Assembly: GCF_004358165.1 (NCBI RefSeq)
Contig: NZ_SMTG01000007.1
Coordinates: 1-64,000, forward strand
Direction: 5' to 3'
Length of the DNA stretch: 64,000 nt
DNA from: Luteimonas terrae
GTDB lineage: Bacteria; Pseudomonadota; Gammaproteobacteria; Xanthomonadales; Xanthomonadaceae
The translations under genes were made by a program, and so were the position numbers. Each line of letters starts with the position of its first letter. Position 1 is the stretch's first letter. Positions 54,454-63,238 of the stretch are shown one piece after another. The notes under the pieces are model-generated. The model had not been told where the DNA came from. It searched no databases and saw nothing but the letters and a program-made list of their open reading frames with translations.

Positions 54454-55230
54454 TCAGGTGCCCGTGATCGTGTCCCAGCCCATCTTGGCGATCAGCACAA
54501 CGACCAGGGTCACGAACAGCTTGCGGATCACCGGTGTACCGCCGCGCAGCGCGAGCCGGGTGCCGGCGAACGCGCCGGCCACGTTCGCCGCCGCCATCGG
54601 CACCGCGAACGCCAGCAGCACGTGGCCCGACGGCACGAAGAACGACAGCGCGGCCAGGTTGGTCGCGATGTTGACGATCTTCGATGCGGCCGTGGCACGC
54701 AGGAAGTCGAGTCCGAAGAAGCGGATGAACAGGAAGATCAGGAAACTGCCGGTGCCCGGACCGAACAGGCCGTCGTAGAAGCCGATCGCCGCGCCCATCA
54801 GCAGGGCCAGACCGAGTTCCCTGCGGCCGACATCGCGAGGGCGGTGCAGCGCGCCGAAGTCCTTCTTGACCAGGGTGTAGGCCAGCATCGCGACCAGCAG
54901 CACCAGGATCAGCGGCCGCACCGCATCGCGCGGCAGCAGCGTCACCGCCGTGGCGCCGGCGAACGAGAACACGAAGGCCGTGGCCGCCGCGAACAGCACC
55001 GGCGCCCACGGGAAGCGCACGTTGCGCGCATAGCGCCAGCCGGCCGCGGCGGTGCCGAAGAACGAGCTGAACTTGTTGGTGCCCAGCAGCGCCGCCGGCG
55101 TGTGCTGCGGCAGCGCGGTGAACAGACCGGGCAGTTGTACGAGGCCCCCGCCGCCGACCGCCGCATCGACCAGGCCGGCCATGAAGGCGATGCAGACCAG
55201 CCAGAGCAGTTCGGGAAACAGCGCGTCCAC
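54454..55230 (-). CDS. TSUP (TauE/SafE) membrane permease
   Basis: About 258 aa from GTG 55230 ([12 protein letters not shown]); an ATG at 55278 would add a non-conserved tail. Eight or so membrane helices with the family repeats [13 protein letters not shown] and [15 protein letters not shown]. Family exports sulfite, sulfoacetate or similar anions; substrate not known. Confidence 0.85.
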   Translation of the reverse strand: MDALFPELLWLVCIAFMAGLVDAAVGGGGLVQLPGLFTALPQHTPAALLGTNKFSSFFGTAAAGWRYARNVRFPWAPVLFAAATAFVFSFAGATAVTLLPRDAVRPLILVLLVAMLAYTLVKKDFGALHRPRDVGRRELGLALLMGAAIGFYDGLFGPGTGSFLIFLFIRFFGLDFLRATAASKIVNIATNLAALSFFVPSGHVLLAFAVPMAAANVAGAFAGTRLALRGGTPVIRKLFVTLVVVLIAKMGWDTITGT

Positions 55231-55290
55231 GTGGGATGTCGAGATCGGGGGGCGGCAAGGATACGCGCGAATCCGCACGCCCCAGGCTTG

Positions 55291-55445
55291 AAGCCCTCCC
55301 CCGTGTACGGGGGAGGGTTGGGTGGGGGCGAACCATCAGCGCACGTCATTCAGAACCGGGCGGTAAGCGTCGTTCCGTTCGACTTCGTTCTCGACCGGAT
55401 CGTTTGCCCCCTCCCAAACCCTCCCCCGCCTCGCGGGGGAGGGCT
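55291..55445. repeat. REP pair before argS
   Basis: Forward arm 55291-55333, inverted arm 55402-55445, about 68 bases apart, in the 305-base gap between TSUP and argS. It is upstream of the argS promoter. Confidence 0.85.
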
Positions 55446-55500
55446 ATCGCCATCGCGCTGCGCCGGGTCCTGCGAACCGAGGCCCACCACCCCGCTCGCG

Positions 55501-55506
55501 TACAAT
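55501..55506 (+). promoter_or_regulatory. -10 box TACAAT of argS
   Basis: TACAAT lies 29 bases before the GTG start; a normal short leader is expected. A clear -35 is not seen. Confidence 0.45.
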
Positions 55507-55535
55507 GGCCGGCCGTTTGTCCGCGATCGAACACC

Positions 55536-57236
55536 GTGAAATCCCAGCTCCGCGCCCTGATCGAGCCGCTCGTCGAGCAGGCCATCGCCGCCCTGCGTGA
55601 CGCCGGCACCCTGCCTGCCGACCTGGCGACGCCCGACTTCACCGTCGAACGTCCCAAGGACCGCAGCCATGGTGATGCCTCGACCAATGCCGCGATGCTG
55701 CTGGCCAAGCCGGCGAAGTCCAACCCGCGCGCGATCGCGCAGGCGCTGGTCGACGCGCTGCCGGGCAACGATGCGATCGAGCGCGTCGAGATCGCCGGTC
55801 CGGGCTTCCTCAATTTCCGCCTGACCGCGCAGGCCTGGCGCGACACCCTCGTCGCCGTGCATGCGCAGGGCGATGCCTTCGGCCGCAATGAGGGCGGCGC
55901 CAACCGCACCGCAGGCGTCGAGTACGTATCGGCGAATCCGACCGGTCCGTTGCACGTCGGCCACGGCCGCGCGGCGGTGATCGGCGACTGCATCGCGCGC
56001 GTGCTCGACGCGAACGGCTGGCAGGTCAAGCGCGAGTTCTACTACAACGACGCCGGCGTGCAGATCGAGAATCTCGCGCGCTCCACCCAGGCACGCGCCC
56101 GCGGCTTCAAGCCCGGTGATGCGCAGTGGCCGGCCGATGCCTACAACGGCGACTACATCGGCGACGTCGCACGCGCCTACCTCGACGGCGCGACGGTCGA
56201 GGTCGACGGCCACACCGTCACTGGCGTGCCGGACGCCGAGGATCTCGACGCGATCCGCCGCTTCGCCGTGGCGTGGCTGCGCCGCGAGCAGAACGAGGAC
56301 CTCGCCGCGTTCGGCGTCGGCTTCGACGTGTACTTCCTCGAGTCGTCGCTGTACGCCGACGGCAAGGTGGAAGAAACCGTGCGCGAGCTCGTCGCACACG
56401 GCCACACCTACGAGGAAGGCGGCGCGCTGTGGCTGCGCAGCACCGACTACGGCGACGACAAGGACCGCGTGATGCGCAAGTCCGACGGCACCTACACCTA
56501 CTTCGTGCCGGACGTGGCCTACCACCTGTCGAAGTGGCAGCGCGGCTACGAGCGCGCGATCACCGAACTGGGCGCCGATCACCATGGTTCGCTGGCGCGC
56601 GTGCGCGCCGGTCTGCAGGCGCTCGACGCCGGCATTCCGCAGGGCTGGCCGGAATACGTGCTGCACCAGATGGTCACGGTGATGCGCGGCGGCGAGGAAG
56701 TGAAACTGTCCAAGCGTGCCGGCAGCTACCTCACGCTGCGCGATCTGATCGACGAGGCGGGCCGCGATGCGACGCGCTGGTTCCTGGTCGCGCGCAAGCC
56801 CGATTCGCAGCTGGTGTTCGACATCGACCTGGCGCGCAGCCAGTCGCTCGACAACCCGGTCTACTACGTGCAGCTCTCGCATGCGCGCATCTGCGGCCTG
56901 CTGCGCAAGCTCGATGAAGCCGGTCTCGCCTTCGATCTGCAGAACGGCCTGAAGCAGTTGCCGGACATGACCGATGTCGCGCTGCGCGACGTGCTGATCG
57001 ACCTCTCGCGCTGGCCGGAGATCGTCGCTGCCGCGGGCGCGCAGCTTGAACCCCACCTGATCGCGACCTACCTGCTGGAGCTGGCACAGGGCTTCCAGAC
57101 GTACTACAACGACCACCAGTTCCTGGTCGACGATGCCGACGTGCGCGACGCACGTCTGGCGCTGGCCACCGCAGTGCGTCAGGTGCTGCGCAACGGCCTC
57201 ACGCTGCTGGGCGTGCAGGCACCGGAGGCGATGTAA
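55536..57236 (+). CDS. argS: Arginyl-tRNA synthetase
   Basis: 566 aa, class I synthetase. GTG start 55536 ([11 protein letters not shown], family N-terminus Add-1 domain). HIGH motif [14 protein letters not shown] as KLSKR; C-terminal anticodon-binding helices. Charges tRNA-Arg. The SPOR gene follows immediately (TAA then ATG, no spacer), with GGAGG inside the argS end. Confidence 0.95.
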   Translation: MKSQLRALIEPLVEQAIAALRDAGTLPADLATPDFTVERPKDRSHGDASTNAAMLLAKPAKSNPRAIAQALVDALPGNDAIERVEIAGPGFLNFRLTAQAWRDTLVAVHAQGDAFGRNEGGANRTAGVEYVSANPTGPLHVGHGRAAVIGDCIARVLDANGWQVKREFYYNDAGVQIENLARSTQARARGFKPGDAQWPADAYNGDYIGDVARAYLDGATVEVDGHTVTGVPDAEDLDAIRRFAVAWLRREQNEDLAAFGVGFDVYFLESSLYADGKVEETVRELVAHGHTYEEGGALWLRSTDYGDDKDRVMRKSDGTYTYFVPDVAYHLSKWQRGYERAITELGADHHGSLARVRAGLQALDAGIPQGWPEYVLHQMVTVMRGGEEVKLSKRAGSYLTLRDLIDEAGRDATRWFLVARKPDSQLVFDIDLARSQSLDNPVYYVQLSHARICGLLRKLDEAGLAFDLQNGLKQLPDMTDVALRDVLIDLSRWPEIVAAAGAQLEPHLIATYLLELAQGFQTYYNDHQFLVDDADVRDARLALATAVRQVLRNGLTLLGVQAPEAM

Positions 57237-58013
57237 ATGGCGGCACGACGCGGCAAATCCCAGGCCCGACGCAACGGCGGCAGCTCCGGCGGCCTGCCCG
57301 GCTGGGCGTGGATGATCATCGGCGTGGTGCTGGCGCTCGGCGTCGTGCTGGCGGTGCCGCGCCTGCTCAAGCCCGATGCGCAGGACGGCTTCTTCCGTCC
57401 GCAGCCCAACCCGGATGCGCAGCCCGCGGCGGCGACTTCGGAAGACGAACCCGAGCTGCCCACGCCCGCCGGCCAGCGTCCGCGCAGCGGTACGCAGCCA
57501 CAGCCGACCTCGACCGACTACGACTTCTACACGATGCTGCCCGAGCAGGAAGTTCCGATGACGGACGCCGAGCTCGCTGCCAGCGCGCGTGCCGAAGCCC
57601 AGCGCCAGCAGCGTGCCGAAGCGCAGCAGCGCGCGCTGCAGGCCCAGCATCCCGACGCCGCCGATCTCGCCGGTGGCGCGACGGCTGGTCCGCAGCCCTT
57701 GCCCGAAGACCGCCCGGCCGCGACCACGCCGCCGACCGCACCGGTGCAGGCGGCCAGTGCCCCGGCCGCCGCCGGCGGCGATGCCCGCTACATCCTGCAG
57801 GCCGGTTCGTTCAGCGCGTCGGGTGATGCCGAAGCGCTGAAGGCCCGTATCGCCCTGCTGGGTCTGACCGCGCGCGTGGAATCGGGCGAAGCGGGCGGCC
57901 GCACCGTGTACCGCGTGCGCATGGGGCCCTACGGCACCGCGACCGATCTGGCCGAAGCCAAGCAGAAGCTCGGCAACGGCGGCCTGCCGGCGCTGGCGAT
58001 CAAGGCGCAGTAA
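57237..58013 (+). CDS. SPOR-domain (FtsN-like) cell-division protein
   Basis: 258 aa. Basic cytosolic start, one membrane helix (about 24-41), a Pro/Ala/Gln-rich spacer, and a C-terminal SPOR domain (about 180-258: YILQAGSFSASGDAEALKARI ... VYRVRMGPYG). SPOR domains bind denuded peptidoglycan at the septum. The argS-SPOR pairing is usual in gammaproteobacteria for ftsN-like genes. Confidence 0.9.
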   Translation: MAARRGKSQARRNGGSSGGLPGWAWMIIGVVLALGVVLAVPRLLKPDAQDGFFRPQPNPDAQPAAATSEDEPELPTPAGQRPRSGTQPQPTSTDYDFYTMLPEQEVPMTDAELAASARAEAQRQQRAEAQQRALQAQHPDAADLAGGATAGPQPLPEDRPAATTPPTAPVQAASAPAAAGGDARYILQAGSFSASGDAEALKARIALLGLTARVESGEAGGRTVYRVRMGPYGTATDLAEAKQKLGNGGLPALAIKAQ

Positions 58014-58019
58014 GTACTG

Positions 58020-58039
58020 GTCTTCCGCTTGCGGAAGAC
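58020..58039 (+). terminator. Hairpin after the SPOR gene
   Basis: GTCTTCCGC-TT-GCGGAAGAC, a perfect nine-base stem six bases after the stop. Confidence 0.55.
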
Positions 58040-58045
58040 GCCTTC

Positions 58046-58230
58046 GTCCCTCTCCCCTTGCGGGAGAGGGGGGACCATTTGCAAAGCAAATGGTGGGTGA
58101 GGGGGCGACGCTCGCGGGGTCCGCTTTTCTTGAAGCTTTCCTCGCATCCCTCTCCGCGCCCACACCACACTCCCGCGAGACCGCCCTCACCCCAACCCTC
58201 TCCCGAAGGGAGAGGGGCTCAAGCGCACCG
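58046..58230. repeat. CTCTCCC-type inverted repeats
   Basis: CCCTCTCCCCTTGCGGGAGAGGG (58049-58072) and AACCCTCTCCCGAAGGGAGAGGGG (about 58192-58217) facing each other across about 120 bases; a third REP family. The 58014-58356 gap contains no gene. Confidence 0.75.
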
Positions 58231-58356
58231 CGAGGATGAGGGGCTCAAGCGCCCAGGTATCGGGGCTGAACCTCATTCCGTGTCTCCCGTCCCATCCGGA
58301 TCGCAGTCCGCGCGACCGCGCTGCGGACACTGGAATCCCGAGGGAGGACACGCGCC

Positions 58357-58728
58357 ATGGCCATCGAAGCCGCACTGATCAAACCCGTCGTCGATGTGCT
58401 GCTGGCGCTGTTCCAGCAAGGCAACGACCTCAAACTCAAACACAACGCCCAGGCCGCCGTCCGCGACGCGATCCGCGAACTGCTGCAGGCCAATCCGGAT
58501 GAGAACCGCGCGGCGACACGCATCGCCGTCGCGCGCGCGGCCGGCATCCTGTCCGAGGATGTGGTGCTGGCCGAGGACATGCTGCAGAAGCATCTGGCGA
58601 CGAAGGCCCGCACGCGCGGCAAGTCGACGACCGGCCGGCGCCGCATGCGCAGCGCACCGGCGAGCGGCGAAACGCCTTCGCCCCGGTCACCGGATGCGCC
58701 CGGAACCGGCACTCCGACATCACACTGA
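58357..58728 (+). CDS. Small helical protein, unknown
   Basis: 123 aa. GGGAGGAC before ATG 58357. Residues 1-80 are helical (VVDVLLALFQQGNDLKLKHN, AVRDAIRELLQANPDENRAATRIAVARAAGIL in pieces), then a basic and Pro/Ser-rich tail. No family recognised. Confidence 0.6.
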   Translation: MAIEAALIKPVVDVLLALFQQGNDLKLKHNAQAAVRDAIRELLQANPDENRAATRIAVARAAGILSEDVVLAEDMLQKHLATKARTRGKSTTGRRRMRSAPASGETPSPRSPDAPGTGTPTSH

Positions 58729-58768
58729 GCCTGCAAGGCTGACGCCCGGTTCCAGCGGAGATGGCGTC

Positions 58769-59332
58769 ATGACCGGCATCCTCGTATTCGCGGCGATCAG
58801 CCTGACGTGGTGTCTGAGCGAACTATGGATCGGACTGCGCCATCGCGCGTCCGACCGCAGCCGCGACAGCGGCACCCTGGCCAGGCTGGTGCTGGTGATC
58901 GGCGGCGGGGTGGGCGTGGCCCTGCTGGTATCGGCGTGGTCGCCGGGCCGGGTGCCCGCCGAATGGCGCGAGGCCTTCCTGTGGGCCGGCTGCGCGCTGA
59001 TGCTGGCCGGCATGCTGTTCCGCTGGTGGGCGGTGCGGGTGCTGGCACGCCATTTCACCGTGGACGTGGCGATCGCGCCGGACCATCAGCTGATCCGCCG
59101 CGGCCCCTACCGCTGGCTGCGCCATCCGTCCTATACAGGCCTGCTGCTCACGTATCTGGGTTTCCTGTGTGCGCTGGGCAGCTGGCTTGCGCCGCTGGTC
59201 GTCGCCATACCGCTGTGGCGCGCATTGCGGTCGCGCATCCAGGTGGAGGAAGCGGCGCTGTCGACCGCGTTCCCGCACGCCTACGCCGACTACGCGCGCA
59301 GCACGCGCCGCCTGCTGCCGGGCATCTGGTGA
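58769..59332 (+). CDS. ICMT-family membrane methyltransferase
   Basis: 187 aa, about five membrane helices. The C-terminal signature HQLIRRGPYRWLRHPSYTGLLLTY is that of isoprenylcysteine carboxyl methyltransferase-like proteins. Bacterial members methylate unknown lipid-linked acids with SAM. GGAG lies nine bases before ATG 58769. Confidence 0.87.
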   Translation: MTGILVFAAISLTWCLSELWIGLRHRASDRSRDSGTLARLVLVIGGGVGVALLVSAWSPGRVPAEWREAFLWAGCALMLAGMLFRWWAVRVLARHFTVDVAIAPDHQLIRRGPYRWLRHPSYTGLLLTYLGFLCALGSWLAPLVVAIPLWRALRSRIQVEEAALSTAFPHAYADYARSTRRLLPGIW

Positions 59333-59400
59333 GCGCGCGCCGGGCGCGGGCTTTCGACGCGCGGTAAGCTGTCGCGCCTTGCCGCAGGCTGTCCCGTCGC

Positions 59401-60174
59401 ATGACCACGTCCACGCCCCTGAGCGATACCGAACTCGACCGTCTCGACGTCCTGCTCGACCGCTGCACCGATCCGGAGACGGGGCTGGGCAACCTCGAGA
59501 TGCTCGACGGCTATCTGTCCGCCTGCGCGGTCGGTCCGGTGGAAGTGGCGCTGGCCGACATGCTGCCGACGATCTGGGGCGAAGGCGAGGTGCCGCGCCG
59601 CGACGAGCGCCAGTCCCGCGAGGCCGAAGCCCTGATCGCGCGCCTGTCGGCCGAGGTCGAGCAGCGCATCCGTCACGATCCCGAAGACGGCGGCGACCGC
59701 GAGGCGCTGATGCCGTTGCTGGGCCTGCCGCCCGAAGCCGAAGGCGATGACGGGGCGACCACGCCCTCCGCCGACGACGCCCTCGATGGCATTCCCGAGG
59801 ATTTCCCGTTTGCGGCGGCCTGGGCGGCCGGGTTCCTGCGCGGCGCCGCGCAGCACGAGGCCGACTGGTCGGCGTGGATGTCCGAGCACGCGTCGATCGA
59901 GAACGACCTGGGCGTGATCACGCGCCTGGCGATCGTCGATCCTGCGCAGCTCGAAGACGCCGAGATGGAGGCGGCCGAGATGCTGACGCTCGACGAACGG
60001 TTCGACCTGACCTACGACCTGCCCGACATGCTGCACGAGATGTATCTGCAGCGCCTGCACGATCGCCGCCCGGCACCCGCGAAGCGCGCCGACGTCCCCG
60101 GCCGCAACGATCCCTGCAATTGCGGCAGCGGCAAGAAGTTCAAGAAGTGCTGCGGCAACGAGACCCTGCACTGA
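59401..60174 (+). CDS. UPF0149 (YecA/YgfB) protein with SEC-C zinc tail
   Basis: 257 aa. Residues 8-210 are the UPF0149 helical domain (LDVLLDRCTDPETGLGNLEMLDGYLSA in pieces). The C-terminus is a SEC-C motif NDPCNCGSGKKFKKCCG with three of the Cys/His ligands typical of SecA-tail zinc binding. YecA-like proteins bind SecA or the ribosome-translocon. Confidence 0.9.
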   Translation: MTTSTPLSDTELDRLDVLLDRCTDPETGLGNLEMLDGYLSACAVGPVEVALADMLPTIWGEGEVPRRDERQSREAEALIARLSAEVEQRIRHDPEDGGDREALMPLLGLPPEAEGDDGATTPSADDALDGIPEDFPFAAAWAAGFLRGAAQHEADWSAWMSEHASIENDLGVITRLAIVDPAQLEDAEMEAAEMLTLDERFDLTYDLPDMLHEMYLQRLHDRRPAPAKRADVPGRNDPCNCGSGKKFKKCCGNETLH

Positions 60175-60232
60175 CCTGCCGCGCTGTTCCGCCTCGCCCC
60201 TGACCGGCGCGGCCGTACCGGAGTCTGCCCCC

Positions 60233-60985
60233 ATGTCCCGCACCATCCTCATCACCGGCGCCACGTCGGGTTTCGGCGCCGCTGCGGTGGCGCGCTTTCT
60301 CGCCGGCGGCTGGCGCGTGGTCGCGACCGGGCGCCGCGCCGAGCGCCTGCGGGCGCTGACCGATGCACACGGCGCCGAACGTCTGCACACCGCCGCCTTC
60401 GACATCCGCGACGACCTGGCGATGCAGGCCGCGCTCGACGCGCTGCCGGCGGACTTCCGCGACATCGATGCGCTGGTCAACAACGCCGGACTGGCCCTGG
60501 GCACCGCGCCGGCACAGCGCGCGGATCTCGCGCAGTGGCGGCAGATGATCGAGACCAACGTCACCGCACTGGTCACGCTGACGCATGCGCTGCTGCCGAC
60601 GCTGATCGCGCGCCGCGGCGCGGTGCTCAACGTCAGTTCGATCGCCGGCAGCTATCCCTACCCCGGCGGCAACACCTACGGCGGCACCAAGGCCTTCGTC
60701 ACCCAGTTCTCGCTGGGGCTGCGCAGCGATCTGCACGGCACCGGCGTGCGGGTGACGTCGATCGAGCCGGGCCTGGCCGAAACCGAATTCACGCTGGTGC
60801 GCACCAGCGGCGACCAGGCCGCATCGGACACGCTCTACGCGGGCAGCCGGCCCATCGTCGCCGAGGACATCGCCGAGACGCTGTGGTGGGTGGCGAACCT
60901 GCCGCCGCACCTCAACATCAATCGCCTCGAGTTGATGCCGGTCAGCCAGTCGTTCGCGGGCTTCCAGATCCATCGCGAGGGCTGA
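60233..60985 (+). CDS. NADP-dependent SDR, YdfG-like
   Basis: 250 aa. TGATSGFGAA cofactor loop, NNAGLALGTAPAQ, and active site YGGTKAFVTQFS. The length and the ending (LEL MPVSQSFAGFQIHR) fit the YdfG 3-hydroxy acid dehydrogenase branch (malonic semialdehyde, L-allo-threonine). Single gene. Confidence 0.88.
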   Translation: MSRTILITGATSGFGAAAVARFLAGGWRVVATGRRAERLRALTDAHGAERLHTAAFDIRDDLAMQAALDALPADFRDIDALVNNAGLALGTAPAQRADLAQWRQMIETNVTALVTLTHALLPTLIARRGAVLNVSSIAGSYPYPGGNTYGGTKAFVTQFSLGLRSDLHGTGVRVTSIEPGLAETEFTLVRTSGDQAASDTLYAGSRPIVAEDIAETLWWVANLPPHLNINRLELMPVSQSFAGFQIHREG

Positions 60986-61075
60986 GCGGGCGTCGCAGCA
61001 CCCGGCGCCGGTCGGTTCCGTACACTGCGGATGCGCGGACATGCGCATCACGGACCGACAGGACAGGGAGTCCCC

Positions 61076-61525
61076 ATGCGACGGCACCGGTGTCTCGTTG
61101 TCTCCATCCCGCTGATGCTGTGCGCCGCGACCGCGGTCGCCAGCCCCGACGTGGATCGCATCTTCGCCGAGCAGGACCGCAACGGCGATGGCGTCATCAC
61201 CCAGGCCGAATCACGCGCGGGCGCCGCGCGTGATTTCCGCAAGCTCGACACCAACGGCGACGGCGTGCTGGTGGCCGCCGAGGTCAATCCTCGGGTGACA
61301 AGTTCAAGCCCGGGTGGCACAGGCTTCCCGCCCGAGGCACAGGCCGCGCTGCTGGATGCCACGATGCGTCTGTGGGACGTCAATGGCGACGGTCGCATCA
61401 CGCTGGCCGAGATGCAGCAGACCTATGTCGCCAGCCTGCTGAGCGCCGACCACGATGGCGATGGCCAGGTCTCACGCGAGGAACTGGGCCGCTTCCATCA
61501 GGGCGTCATCGCACCACCCCGTTGA
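61076..61525 (+). CDS. Exported EF-hand protein
   Basis: 149 aa. Signal peptide (ends VASP), then four EF-hand loops with DxNGDGxI/V spacing (DRNGDGVIT, DTNGDGVLV, DVNGDGRIT, DHDGDGQVS). Periplasmic calcium-binding protein. Paralogue of the gene at 62759. Confidence 0.88.
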   Translation: MRRHRCLVVSIPLMLCAATAVASPDVDRIFAEQDRNGDGVITQAESRAGAARDFRKLDTNGDGVLVAAEVNPRVTSSSPGGTGFPPEAQAALLDATMRLWDVNGDGRITLAEMQQTYVASLLSADHDGDGQVSREELGRFHQGVIAPPR

Positions 61526-61545
61526 GCGTCTGCGCTTCGAGAGAA

Positions 61546-61572
61546 GGTGCGTCGCCGCCATGGCGACGCACC
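61546..61572. terminator. Hairpin between EF-hand and MBL genes
   Basis: GGTGCGTCGCC-GCCAT-GGCGACGCACC: perfect 11-base stem between convergent genes, no T tract. Confidence 0.55.
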
Positions 61573-61579
61573 CGACCGC

Positions 61580-62536
61580 CTACTGCAGCGGCGCCCACAC
61601 GAACGTGCCATCACGACGCACGACGTGCCCCAGGCCCGGGTACGGGAAATGCGGCGAGGACACGGTGACGCCGGTGTCGGCCGCACGTGCGAGCAGCGCC
61701 TCGCGGCTGGTCTCGGCAACCGGCGCGTCGCCGTCGAACGCGATCGTCCACTGCGGCCGCTGCACCGACACCGCGAAGTGGTGCGCCGCGTCGCCGATGT
61801 AGAGCAGACGCGCATCGCCATCGGTGATCTCGTAGGCGCTGTGGCCGGGCGTGTGGCCGTCGACTTCGACCGCAGTCACGACGCCGGGCAACAGTTCGGC
61901 GCCCGGCGTGAAAGCGTCGACGCGCGGCTGGATCGCCGCGGCCAGCGCCGCATTCGCATCATCCGTCTGCAGCGCCGCCCATTCCGGCGCCGAGAGATGC
62001 ACGGTCGCGTTTGGGAAGCGGGCCGCGCCGCTGTCGTCGAGCAGGCCGCCGACGTGGTCCGGATGCGCGTGGCTGATGAAGATGTCGGTCACCTGCGCCG
62101 GCTCGACCCCTGCGGCCTGCAACGCGGCCGGCAGACGACCGGCATCGGCGAAGTCGGCAGCGCCGGCGCCGGTGTCGAACAGCAGCACGCGGTCGCCGCT
62201 GCGCACCAGCAGCGTCTGCACGCTCAGATGCACGGTATCGGTCGGCTCGCCCGCTTTCGACAGTACCGCATCGAGTTCCGCCTTCGGCGCACCGACGCCC
62301 AGCGTCTTGCCGTCATTCGGAAACCGGATGTCGCCGTCGCGCAGCACGGCGGCCTGGAGCGTGCCGATGTTGAAGCGGTGCACGTCGGCGTTGGCGGTCG
62401 TCGCATCGTCAGCGGCCTCCATCGGCGGTGGCGGCGCATCGACGGTCGCCGGCGGCGGTGCGGGCTCGGCGCAGGCGGCGAGGAGGGCGGTCAATGCGAG
62501 GGCGAGGATGGCGCGGGCGGGACGGATCGGACGCAT
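61580..62536 (-). CDS. MBL-fold metallohydrolase lipoprotein
   Basis: 318 aa from ATG 62536. Lipobox LLAAC. Metallo-beta-lactamase fold with SHAHPDHVGG and later DGHTPGHSAY, GDAAHH and SPHF: a two-zinc enzyme. Could hydrolyse lactones or esters in the envelope. It lies between two EF-hand genes. Confidence 0.9.
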   Translation of the reverse strand: MRPIRPARAILALALTALLAACAEPAPPPATVDAPPPPMEAADDATTANADVHRFNIGTLQAAVLRDGDIRFPNDGKTLGVGAPKAELDAVLSKAGEPTDTVHLSVQTLLVRSGDRVLLFDTGAGAADFADAGRLPAALQAAGVEPAQVTDIFISHAHPDHVGGLLDDSGAARFPNATVHLSAPEWAALQTDDANAALAAAIQPRVDAFTPGAELLPGVVTAVEVDGHTPGHSAYEITDGDARLLYIGDAAHHFAVSVQRPQWTIAFDGDAPVAETSREALLARAADTGVTVSSPHFPYPGLGHVVRRDGTFVWAPLQ

Positions 62537-62758
62537 GGAGTGGGCTCCCTGTAAGTGTGCGGCGCGGCCGGTCGCCCGCGCGCGATACCGGCGAGCATAG
62601 TCCGTGGATGCGATCGCGATCGCATGCATCGGCGGTCCACTGCATGCCGCGCGTGATCCCCGGAAGGCGGTGCGGGATAGTCCGATGCGACATCGCGCCC
62701 CTGCTGCGGCGAGGCGTTGCTACGGTGATCGTCAGATCCATGACGGAGCACCTGACGG

Positions 62759-63211
62759 ATGAAGGGACCGCTTCTCGCAGCGTCGATGACACTGCTGTGC
62801 GCACCGTCGATCTCAACTGCGCAAAGTCCGTTCGACGTGCCGGGCACCTTCAAGCGCGTCGACGCCAACGGCGACGGCCGCATCACGCCTGACGAAATCC
62901 GCGTGGACGCGGGTCGCGACTTCGACAGATACGATCTCGACGGAGACGGTCTGCTCAGTCGTGATGAAGTCCGACAACAGCAGATACTGCATGGCTTACA
63001 GAACGGTGGCCCTACGGCCGCAACTGCCGAGGTCATCGAGATGGTGACCAGCCACGCCTTCAGGTTCTTCGACTTCGACGGCGACGGCCGGATCACCCGC
63101 GAGGACTACATCCGCAGCGGCATCCGCCAGATACTGCAGGCGGACACCGATGGTGACGGCGCAGTCACGCTCGAGGAACTGCATCGGTTCCACGGCCAGA
63201 CGCCCCGCTGA
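62759..63211 (+). CDS. Exported EF-hand protein
   Basis: 150 aa. Signal peptide (ends STAQ) and four EF-hand loops (DANGDGRIT, DLDGDGLLS, DFDGDGRIT, DTDGDGAVT). Same layout as the gene at 61076, so a duplicate that now flanks the MBL gene. No clear ribosome site. Confidence 0.87.
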   Translation: MKGPLLAASMTLLCAPSISTAQSPFDVPGTFKRVDANGDGRITPDEIRVDAGRDFDRYDLDGDGLLSRDEVRQQQILHGLQNGGPTAATAEVIEMVTSHAFRFFDFDGDGRITREDYIRSGIRQILQADTDGDGAVTLEELHRFHGQTPR

Positions 63212-63238
63212 CCCAGGCGGGGCAGACCGGGCGACCCG

